In this document: in pieces, positions 1 to 7,000 of the stretch
Layout of the letters: each line of letters opens with the position of its first letter
How positions within the stretch are numbered: position 1 is the stretch's first letter
Assembly (NCBI GenBank): GCA_902783615.1
Contig: CACZRQ010000250.1
Coordinates: 1-8,039 of the forward strand
Length of the DNA: 8,039 bases
Reading direction: 5' to 3'
DNA from: an uncultured Bacteroidales bacterium
GTDB taxonomy: Bacteria > Bacteroidota > Bacteroidia > Bacteroidales > Bacteroidaceae
The notes under the pieces: generated by a model
What the model saw: only the letters and a program-made list of their open reading frames with translations
The model's database searches: none
Told to the model about the DNA's origin: nothing
Program-made: the position numbers and the translations under genes

Positions 1-90
1 AAACCCCTTTAGGGGTTTGATAAGGGTAGCCAGCCGTATTAACGGCTGGTTGACAGGAACAACCAACCATATGCGTGCCTTTAGGTACGC
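1..90. repeat. Tandem stem-loop tract in the intergenic region
   Basis: No convincing gene lies in positions 1-147. Three stem-loops follow one another here. At 1-18, AAACCCC pairs with GGGGTTT around a TTTA loop. At 30-49, CCAGCCGT pairs perfectly with ACGGCTGG around ATTA. At 73-90, GCGTGCCT pairs with AGGTACGC with one G-T mismatch. The first and third share the core CCTTTAGG. Two near-perfect GC-rich hairpins in tandem resemble the hairpin ends of IS200-like elements or REP-type repeats of Bacteroidetes, but no transposase fragment is visible and the tract may continue left of the window. It could instead be the 3' end of a structured RNA. The stems are seen directly; the identity is inferred. 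Confidence 0.5.
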
Positions 91-93
91 GAT

Positions 94-132
94 GGGGGCA
101 AGCCCACAAAAGAAAATCATTGACTTGCCCCC
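94..132 (-). terminator. Candidate stem-loop terminator after the M56 gene
   Basis: GGGGGCAAG (94-102) and CTTGCCCCC (124-132) form a perfect 9-bp stem with a 21-nt loop. It begins 15 bp past the stop codon of the minus-strand M56 gene. No U-tract follows on the minus strand (ATCGCG follows instead), so it may be an RNA-stabilising hairpin or part of the neighbouring hairpin tract rather than a true intrinsic terminator. Confidence 0.4.
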
Positions 133-147
133 TGAAAGAAAGAGTAT

Positions 148-1464
148 TTATTTCTTCTTCAATGTAATGTAGATCTTAGACTTCTCGCCATCCTTGCCCT
201 TCACCACATCCATCTTCTCGATAGACTCGGGTTTGATGTCATCCACACTTCCCACCTTCACGCCATCCACATACAATTCATTGTCCTTGAGAGTCTTATC
301 AGATAAAATGGCAATTTGTTTTTGCATTATTATCGTCACCGAGAAACCATCTTTGGCATCCTTTGGCAAATCGCAAGCCACTGTGTTATAATCTATAAAC
401 TCGAACAACAGCTTGTTTCCTGGCGTTGCCTCCAATTGGAATTTACCATCCAAATCGGTCACGGTTCCTTTCTTCGAGCCATCAATCCGCACCACAGCAC
501 CAATCATGGGCTTGTTGTCTTCACCATACACAGTGCCTTGCACCTTGATTGTCCCTTCCTGTACCACTTCTGTGCCAGACTCCTGATTCATAGTCACATA
601 ATCGATTTTCGTTTCTGCCTGCACAGCTAAGGTAACACCCACTACCGGGATGATGAACAACGCCTTCAGCATATTCATCTTATGAGATTTCTTCTGTAAC
701 ATCATATTGATTCTGTTTTTCAGGGTACTATGATTGATGCCGTTGGCCACGGAGTACCCCAAGCCGTTGCCAATGGCCTTCTTAACTAACAGATATTGAT
801 ATTGTTTTGCATTGATGCCCTGTTTCAATACCACTGCATCGGCCTCATACTCGTGCAGGGCTCGAAGGTCGGCTTTGAGCATCCAAATCACGGGATTGAA
901 CCATTGCAGAGAAGTGAGCAAGTCGCAGCATAGCAGGTCCCAGGAATGATGGCAATGGATATGTCCTCGCTCATGGATGATGATTGCAGAGCGGTTTTCA
1001 GTGTCGGCATAATCCTGCTCGTTGAGCACGATGTAATGCATCCAGCTGAAAGGCGCTATAGGTTGGTGAGTGAGCACAATGACGATGCCTTTGTCGTGAG
1101 CCACCTGCTTGCCATTCCTAATAAGTTTGTTTACCTTCCAGGTAGAGTAGGCCGTATGAAGTACCACTGACAGTACACCTATTATATATGTTATTACCAC
1201 CAACAGTTGCCAGATGGAGAAACTATCACTTGCCACATCAACCTCGCCTGTTGCCATAAACCCTGCCTGAGGCATCTCCATCCACACCGTTTGGTGCATG
1301 GTAATCACACACAGGGGCAAAATAAATGACAGAGCAGCCGTTGCGAGCAACACCACCCGGTTCAATCGATGAAAGGTTTCCTTGCTGAGCAATAGTCTGT
1401 AACACAGGTAGAACACGGTAATCAACCCTGCCACCTGCAACTGGTAAGTAATAAAATTCATCAT
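148..1464 (-). CDS. BlaR1-type M56 membrane metallopeptidase with C-terminal carboxypeptidase-regulatory-like domain
   Basis: This 438-residue protein is a membrane zinc protease of peptidase family M56. In BlaR1/MecR1 systems the homologue senses a signal and triggers inactivation of the partner repressor. Predicted membrane segments lie near residues 7-27, 36-55, 84-107 and 264-283. The zinc motif HERGH (164-168) lies between the third and fourth, and the downstream acidic motif EYEAD (205-209) supplies the likely third ligand. The penicillin-binding sensor domain of true BlaR1 is absent. Instead, about residues 305-380 look like a CarboxypepD_reg beta-sandwich (GTVYGEDNKPMIGAVV, then GTVTDLDGKF), as at the N-terminus of SusC proteins. 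The last 45 residues (PESIEKMDVVKG, ending IYITLKKK) resemble a TonB-receptor plug motif. The gene starts 19 bp after the repressor stop, so the two are very likely co-transcribed. A second Met directly follows the first, so the start is uncertain by one codon. The signal sensed is unknown, and a beta-lactam role should not be assumed. Confidence 0.9.
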   Translation of the reverse strand: MMNFITYQLQVAGLITVFYLCYRLLLSKETFHRLNRVVLLATAALSFILPLCVITMHQTVWMEMPQAGFMATGEVDVASDSFSIWQLLVVITYIIGVLSVVLHTAYSTWKVNKLIRNGKQVAHDKGIVIVLTHQPIAPFSWMHYIVLNEQDYADTENRSAIIIHERGHIHCHHSWDLLCCDLLTSLQWFNPVIWMLKADLRALHEYEADAVVLKQGINAKQYQYLLVKKAIGNGLGYSVANGINHSTLKNRINMMLQKKSHKMNMLKALFIIPVVGVTLAVQAETKIDYVTMNQESGTEVVQEGTIKVQGTVYGEDNKPMIGAVVRIDGSKKGTVTDLDGKFQLEATPGNKLLFEFIDYNTVACDLPKDAKDGFSVTIIMQKQIAILSDKTLKDNELYVDGVKVGSVDDIKPESIEKMDVVKGKDGEKSKIYITLKKK

Positions 1465-1483
1465 AGGTTTACTGGTTTATAGG

Positions 1484-1849
1484 TCATTCTTCCGTACCTT
1501 TCTCAATCCGTTCAATCAGTTCCTTCAGTTCGTCAACCGAGATTTTCTCTTCCTGAACGAATGCCGAAACTGCACTGAGGTAAGAGTTGTCGAAGTAACG
1601 CTGGATGATACCAGCCATGCTCGACTTTCCATATTCCTGCTCTGTCACGATAGGAAAATACTGGAAAGTGTTGCCATAGGCCTTATGATCCAGGAATCCA
1701 TTTTTCTCCAAGATTCTCACCATGGTTGATAAGGTGTTGAAGTGGGGTTGTGGCTCGGGATAGAGAGCCTGCAGCTCCTTCACAAACATGGGGCCTTGCT
1801 TCCAGTAAAGCTCCATAATCTCCTTTTCCTTATTAGTCAGTTTTTTCAT
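1484..1849 (-). CDS. BlaI/MecI-family winged-helix transcriptional repressor
   Basis: This 121-residue protein is a BlaI/MecI/CopY-type repressor that binds as a dimer to palindromic operators. Residues 4-70 form the winged helix (LTNKEKEIMELYW at the start, recognition region around PHFNTLSTMVRILEKNG, then the wing GNTFQYFPIV). The rest is a helical dimerisation region. The stretch SAVSAFVQEEKIS (92-104) matches the part of MecI/BlaI that is cut during induction (Asn-Phe in staphylococci). Here the equivalent bond would be Ala96-Phe97, by inference. The start at 1849 is chosen because MKKLTNKE aligns with family N-termini. An in-frame ATG at 1891 would add 14 unrelated residues and lie almost on the predicted transcription start. 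The M56 gene follows 19 bp later, and the promoter upstream contains octamer palindromes, so autoregulation is likely. Confidence 0.92.
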   Translation of the reverse strand: MKKLTNKEKEIMELYWKQGPMFVKELQALYPEPQPHFNTLSTMVRILEKNGFLDHKAYGNTFQYFPIVTEQEYGKSSMAGIIQRYFDNSYLSAVSAFVQEEKISVDELKELIERIEKGTEE

Positions 1850-1860
1850 AAAACAAATCC

Positions 1861-1966
1861 TTTTAGTTGTTATAGCACCTTCTGCAATCAATATCGGTGC
1901 AAAGGTAAACTAAAAATTTTAGTTATGCAACTAAAAAGATAAGTTTTTCTCAAATATTTTTTAGTT
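1861..1966. promoter_or_regulatory. Putative BlaI operator array (five AACTAAAA octamers)
   Basis: The octamer AACTAAAA, or its complement TTTTAGTT, occurs five times in 106 bp: at 1861-1868, 1908-1915, 1917-1924, 1929-1936 and 1959-1966. The second and third copies form the perfect 17-bp palindrome AACTAAAAATTTTAGTT, inside the -33/-7 spacer of the blaI promoter. The fourth and fifth also face each other, 22 bp apart. The fifth covers the stop codon of the upstream HExxH gene, and the first lies in the leader 11 nt before the repressor ATG. BlaI-family repressors bind dyads at their own promoters, so this is the obvious operator, though binding itself is inferred. Confidence 0.72.
1900..1930 (-). 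promoter_or_regulatory. Bacteroidetes-type promoter for the blaI-M56 pair
   Basis: On the minus strand TACCTTTG (1907-1900) is an exact match to the -7 consensus TAnnTTTG. A TTG (1930-1928) lies 20 bp upstream as the -33 element, a normal spacing for the Bacteroidetes primary sigma factor. Transcription would begin near 1893-1896 and give a leader of about 45 nt before the repressor ATG at 1849. The spacer between the two boxes is almost wholly filled by a palindrome, so repressor binding would block polymerase. Confidence 0.72.
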
Positions 1967-2284
1967 GGCTTTAAGATAGTGTGTCCAAGCAAAGCATTTG
2001 CGGGATTGTAAGTAATTGAGGTTGTGCTCGTTCTTGTAGGCTTCGCGCTCGAAGCTGATGTTTCGGTAGGCATTGCCTTTCATGGTGAGGCGGATGAGCC
2101 ATTCGATGACATACCACAGATAGAAGCCCACCACGAGCATCTCCAGCATCTGACGGGTGTGGATGCGCTCGTGGTTCAACAGCTGTTCGTCCATCACGGC
2201 ATCGGGGCGTGTGAATAGCACCCCAAACAGGTTGATGGCATTGAACCGCTTGAATGGCACATATCTGTTTCTGATGATGAACAT
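1961..2284 (-). CDS. Small HExxH-motif membrane protein (putative mini-metallopeptidase)
   Basis: This 107-residue protein resembles an uncharacterised Bacteroidetes family that I cannot name. It carries HERIH at residues 38-42, an HExxH zinc-protease signature. A probable membrane or amphipathic helix follows at about 49-66 (VVGFYLWYVIEWLIRL), then FEREAY at 78-83, where a glutamate could be the third zinc ligand. The layout echoes the HExxH plus ExxAD arrangement of the M56 protein two genes downstream, but in a far smaller protein. The start at 2284 (MFIIRNRYVPF) is preferred, because an upstream ATG at 2338 would read through a DNA heptamer repeat and add 18 low-complexity residues. The gene follows the menD-like gene with 75 bp between them and no clear promoter, so co-transcription is likely. 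Protease activity is unproven; the motif could be structural. Confidence 0.78.
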   Translation of the reverse strand: MFIIRNRYVPFKRFNAINLFGVLFTRPDAVMDEQLLNHERIHTRQMLEMLVVGFYLWYVIEWLIRLTMKGNAYRNISFEREAYKNEHNLNYLQSRKCFAWTHYLKAN

Positions 2285-2291
2285 TATTATT

Positions 2292-2361
2292 ATTGACGAT
2301 TGACAATTATTAGAACATCCCGCATGGATAATCGTCAATCGTCAATGGTCAATCGTCAATC
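2292..2361. repeat. Heptamer repeats forming an inverted repeat
   Basis: On the plus strand, four heptamers GTCAATC/G run in tandem from 2334 to 2361, the last covering two bases of the menD-like stop codon. At 2292-2304 ATTGACGATTGAC is an inverted copy of two units. It can form a perfect 13-bp stem with 2334-2346 (29-nt loop) or with 2348-2360. The stem ends 7 nt before the start codon of the HExxH gene on the minus-strand transcript, so it could affect that gene's translation or mRNA ends. Similar short tandem heptamers are, from memory, common in Bacteroidetes intergenic regions. Confidence 0.75.
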
Positions 2362-4000
2362 ATTTCTTTAAGCTTTTGTAATACTGCTTCAACAACTCGG
2401 CATCCGATGCCTTGTCGGTAAATACCTCAAGGAGGATGGGTTGTCGGGTGATGCTGGGATTTGTGAACGTGGTCATAAAATCCTTCAACTCTGCCTCATT
2501 ATGAGCCGACAGATAATTGAACCCACGATCGGTAGCCCAAGCCTGAGCGTTAGCCTGATGAGCCCCCGTGATGAAGCGCATGGTCCGTTCATCGCCGGTG
2601 AAGCCCGGCAGACTCTGCAACTGGGCATGACCGCCATTGTTCACCACCAAGATGCGCACGTTTGAACCGAAGTTGCTGTTCCACAGGGCATTCATGCCAC
2701 TGAAGAAACTCACGTCACCCAACACCACGAAATTCATCTTCTCGCTGGCAGTAGCATACCCCAAGGCCGTTGCCAACGCCCCTTCCGAACCCTCCAAGCC
2801 CATGTTGGACTGAATCTCCACATCCTCGGGCAGGGCAAACATCTGGGCATAGCGCACGGCCGACCCAGTGCCTAAATGCAACGAGCAACCCGAAGGGAGC
2901 GATGCCATCAATTGTCCCACCACCATCATCTCCGAATAGGGGAAACGAGGCTCGGGCAACTTCTCCGCCAACTGTTCCCACTGACGGGGATAGAGTGGGG
3001 GCACATCCTCAATCAACGGGGCAATCTTCTCGAAAAACTCAAACGGATCCATCTCAATCACCGTTGTCAGGGCACCAAACACATCGTTCAACTCGCCATC
3101 TTTCGATACATGCCAGTGTTCCAATGGTTTATGCTTCCGCAGGAAATACTTCACCCGTCGCGACACGATGGCTCCACCAAAGGTGATCAGCAACTCGGGA
3201 GCCAGATTCTCCTGCGTTTTCAGATCCATGGGATACAGCAATTCCTCCAAGCGCCTCACCGGCATCCCGGGCGTAGTATGGTTGCTCAGGTGCTCCGTCA
3301 TCCATAGCATCTGCTTCGCCAACGTGCGCTCATGCTTCTTGTCGAACTCGTAAATCGTATTCATCTGGCCGGCAATCACCATGCGCTTCTTCAGCTTGTT
3401 CAACTTGTCCACCAACGGCTGATAGTCCTGCTCATACATGTTCAACCCCTGGTAGCGTTCAATCATACGCTCCTCTGGCAGTTCCGTGGCATTGCATCCA
3501 AAGAACGGCTCAGAAAGCAGCACACGAATGTGCACAGGTCCCTTGCCATGATGATGGCTCTCAAGCAGTGCCTTGTTAATCAGCAGGTTCCTCTGTTGCG
3601 CATGCGCATCTGTCTCTTCATCACTGATGCAAACAGTACATGTCACGTTGTCACGTAACGCCACGGGTTGTGCGCTATCTGCCTGATTCACCCCCACTGA
3701 GATCACCACCAACTGAACCTGTTGCTTGCGCGCCTCCGCCACGGCAGGCAACACATTGGCCAGGCCACTCCCCTCGGCACACACCATCGCCACCGGATGA
3801 GGGTCGTGCAATGCCAGACCCAAGGCGAAGAACCCCGCACTGCGCTCATCGTTCATGGGATAGCAAGTGAACTCGGGAATATGCACAAACGTCTGTATCA
3901 ACGGCACATTCGTACTGCCTGAACACAACACCATCTTCTTCACCCCGTGTGCCCTGAGCAACACGGCAAGCTGTTGCACTGATTTTTTATCGCTATACAT
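2360..4000 (-). CDS. menD: MenD-family thiamine diphosphate-dependent enzyme (SEPHCHC synthase-like)
   Basis: This 546-residue protein has normal MenD length. MenD condenses isochorismate with 2-oxoglutarate in menaquinone synthesis in the cytoplasm. The N-terminal pyrimidine-binding domain shows DERSAGFFALGLA (51-63), with Glu52 as the likely catalytic glutamate. The C-terminal domain shows the ThDP/metal motif: GDVSFF from 428, with NNGG at 454-457. HLGTGSAVRYAQMF (375-388) matches the family segment that carries a conserved arginine. Several signature residues differ: PGSR is SGST (27-30), ADRP is SVGV (101-104) and SNRG is SNMG (398-401), so basic substrate-binding residues seem lost. It may therefore be a divergent paralogue acting on another substrate. 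No other men gene is in the window. It is divergent from the rhamnosidase gene and probably leads a transcript with the HExxH gene. ThDP family membership is very likely; the SEPHCHC synthase reaction is only possible. Confidence 0.85.
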   Translation of the reverse strand: MYSDKKSVQQLAVLLRAHGVKKMVLCSGSTNVPLIQTFVHIPEFTCYPMNDERSAGFFALGLALHDPHPVAMVCAEGSGLANVLPAVAEARKQQVQLVVISVGVNQADSAQPVALRDNVTCTVCISDEETDAHAQQRNLLINKALLESHHHGKGPVHIRVLLSEPFFGCNATELPEERMIERYQGLNMYEQDYQPLVDKLNKLKKRMVIAGQMNTIYEFDKKHERTLAKQMLWMTEHLSNHTTPGMPVRRLEELLYPMDLKTQENLAPELLITFGGAIVSRRVKYFLRKHKPLEHWHVSKDGELNDVFGALTTVIEMDPFEFFEKIAPLIEDVPPLYPRQWEQLAEKLPEPRFPYSEMMVVGQLMASLPSGCSLHLGTGSAVRYAQMFALPEDVEIQSNMGLEGSEGALATALGYATASEKMNFVVLGDVSFFSGMNALWNSNFGSNVRILVVNNGGHAQLQSLPGFTGDERTMRFITGAHQANAQAWATDRGFNYLSAHNEAELKDFMTTFTNPSITRQPILLEVFTDKASDAELLKQYYKSLKK

Positions 4001-4024
4001 ATAAATAATGTGTATAATTTTTCT

Positions 4025-4032
4025 TATATTTG
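4025..4032 (+). promoter_or_regulatory. Putative -7 box for the rhamnosidase gene
   Basis: TATATTTG matches the Bacteroidetes -7 consensus TAnnTTTG exactly and lies 46 bp before the rhamnosidase ATG. No good -33 TTG is seen at the usual distance, so the promoter may depend on an activator. In the same 78-bp divergent gap the minus strand carries TAACTTTA (4045-4038), a 7/8 match that could serve the menD-like gene; this is weaker. Confidence 0.5.
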
Positions 4033-4078
4033 CTCCGTAAAGTTACAAACTATTTCCGAATTATAAAAAAAATACGAT

Positions 4079-7000
4079 ATGAACATGCAAAAACAAGTGA
4101 AAACATGGCTCCTGACGGGCTTGATGGCCCTGATGCCAGCCTGCCTGTGGGCAGGAACGCAGATTACCAACCTGCGAGTGCAAGACAGTGTGGAACCTTT
4201 GGCAATTGAAGACCGCCACCCCTTGTTCAGTTGGGTGATGGAGAGCGATGCCAGAAACCAGTACCAGCAGGCATATAGCCTGACGGTGATGCGTGAGAGC
4301 GATGGCAAGGTGATGTGGACCACCGGACGCGTGAATAGCAACGAATCGGTGAATGTGCCTTATATGGGCGTCGCCCTGCAACCCGAAACGGCCTATACCT
4401 GGCAGGTAGAGGTGTGGGATGCCCAGGGAAATAAACATCAGGAGAAGAGTCGCTTCGAAACGGGTCTGATGAGTGCCAAGCAAGCTGCCTGGAGTGGGGC
4501 GCAATGGATTGGCTCGAAGGAGGTGAACCTCGATGCTGCCTCGCATAACTATTTCCAGATTGCCACCAGGCTCCACATCGTGCAAGGCGACAAGGCCAGC
4601 ATCATCTTGGGTGCCAACGATTTCCGCCTGAAGGATGCCTTCCAGAACATCGACAACCTGCAAGGTGAGAACTACGTGCGCGTGGAGTTCGATTTCAGTG
4701 GTGTGGGTACCGACCAAGGAGCTGCCATCAACATCTACCGTGTGGGCTATGCCAAGGGCGACAAGGCGGATGTGCCCTTTATTATTATAAATAAGGAGAA
4801 GTTCCCCAAGACCAACCTGAACGATATCATCACCGACAAAAACGGGATCTACGACCTGACCATCGATGTGGAGACCAGCAACATGTATTTCATCATCAAT
4901 GGCAAGGATCTGATTACCGAGCCAGTCGATCCCAACCGTCGCCGTTTCGGAGGCTTTGCCGTGGGTAGCACCAATATGAAGGTGAGCAACGCCACCCGCC
5001 TGCGCATCGGTCCGTGGGGCAATACACACGACTTCAACACGGCTCCCCACTTGGCAGAGATAGGCTTTGCCGCTATGCCTAACTCAGAAGTAGAATATAT
5101 TGATTATCAGATAAAGAACAGAGGACAGGCCATCGATGACGTGGCTTTCGATTCCCGCCACTATGGCATTTTTCAAAGTCTGCCAGGCGTACAGGTGAAT
5201 GGCAAGACCATCCGTGTGAGCAACAACACAGGCAAGATACTGATGGGTCATGCCGACCCCTCGCACGGTGCCCTGACGATGCTTCGCACCCAGTTTGCCA
5301 CCACCGATGGCAAGCAGATTGCCAAGGCCAAGCTCTACGCCACGGCCATGGGCTCCTACGAGCTGTTCATCAACGGTCAACGCATGGGCGAGAACTGGTT
5401 CACCCCAGGCGACAGTCAGTATCGTGAAACCATGGGCTATCACGCCTACGATGTGACCTCGCTCCTGCAGAACGGACAGAATGCCATCGGTGCCCAACTC
5501 AGTCCGGGTTGGTTTACTGGCTACATGACCTTCACCATCAGCAACTACAATTTCTTTGGCGACCACGAGGCCCTGCTGATGAAGTTGGTGATTACCTACG
5601 ACGATGGCACTCAGCAGACCATTGTGACCAATCCTCAGACTTGGAAAGCCTGCAACGACGGTCCCATCCGCTTTGGCAGTTTCTTCCAAGGCGAACGCTA
5701 CGATGCCAACTTTGAAGCATCCATAGTAGGTTGGAAATCAAATGGATTCAATGATAATGCCTGGAAACAGGCAGAGGTGATTGCCCAGCGCGACTGGGTG
5801 AACTTCGACTTTATGGCACGTTATGACGAGCCGGTGAAGATTCGTGAAACCCTCACGGCTCAACGTGTGATGCCTACCCACAGTGCCGACCAGCATACCT
5901 TCATCTACGACATGGGGTTGAACATGGTGGGCGTGCCTCAGATCACCATCCCTGCAGGGTGGTTGCAGAAGGGCGATGAGGTGATCATCCGCTATGCCGA
6001 GCAGCTCTATCCGGGCTTCAAGGGCGATGAGAAATATTATGTGGATACTTACGGAGCCAAGGGCAAGAACATTGCCGGGCGACCTCTGTATGAGACTTTC
6101 CGAGCAGCCCTCGCCACCGATTTCTATATAGCGAAAGGATCTGAGGAAGTGGTGATTCAACCCACCACCACCTATCGTGGCTATCAGTACATCCAGATCA
6201 CCTTGCCAAGCCACAAGGGTGCCTTGCCAACGGCTAACATCAAGGGACTGGTGATGTCGAGCGACAACCTGCCTACGGGCACTTACGTGGCCACTACCGC
6301 AGATGGAAACAAGACTGCCAAGCTGGTCAACCAATTGATTAAGAACATCCAACGAAGCCAGATGGGCAACTTCTTCACCATTCCGACCGACTGTCCGCAA
6401 CGCAACGAGCGCATGGGATGGACGGGCGACGCTCAGGCATACACGCGCACGGCGACCTACAACAGCGATGCCCAGAACTTCTTCCGTCAGTGGATGGTGG
6501 CTCTGCGTGCCGACCAAGGCGTGGGCAGTGCCAAGGAAGCTCCCGGTGGCATCGGTAGCACCGTGCCTACCTACAACAAGCAGGACGATACCTCGTTTGC
6601 CGATGGAACCACCTGGGCAGCAGCAGTCTGCATGGTTCCTTGGCAACTCTACATCCAGTATGGCAATACCCAGGTCATCGAGGAGAACATGGAGGCGATG
6701 ATGGCATGGCTCAATGGCATGGATTTCTACGATTTCAGCGAGCAGTATCCGCATCTGTCATCCAAGGCCAGTGGCTTGGCCGACTGGCTGGCGATGGACA
6801 ACAACACACCGTCCGACCTGGTGAACAATGCCATCTATATCTATATGATGGAGGTGACGGCCATCATGGCAGATGCCATTGGCAAGAGCGACTATGCCAA
6901 CACCTTGCGCCTGCGTCGTGAAGCCGCTCTGAAGGAGTGGAACCAGGCGTATGTGGATCCTGCCACAGGCAAGACGCGTAGCGCAGATGGCAAGAAAATC

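Noticed and set aside
148..1849. Beta-lactam resistance locus
   Set aside because: There is no beta-lactamase or penicillin-binding sensor domain in the window; the M56/BlaI pair alone does not show resistance.
1850..1891. Upstream start for the repressor giving 14 extra residues
   Set aside because: The extension has no similarity to BlaI N-termini and its ATG lies almost at the predicted transcription start, while MKKLTNKE at 1849 aligns with the family.
2285..2338. Upstream start for the HExxH protein
   Set aside because: The added residues are translated from the DNA heptamer inverted repeat and look non-coding; the start at 2284 gives a natural N-terminus.
2770..3186. 138-codon plus-strand ORF within the menD-like gene
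   Set aside because: It is low-complexity and Pro/Ser/Thr-rich, as expected from the opposite strand of a GC-rich coding region; the menD-like frame has clear ThDP motifs.
4061..5050. 329-codon minus-strand ORF inside the rhamnosidase gene
   Set aside because: It is antisense to a strongly supported GH78 gene, has no recognisable motifs, and is explained by the codon bias of the plus strand. The long minus ORFs at 5738-6754 and 6758-7558 are rejected for the same reason.
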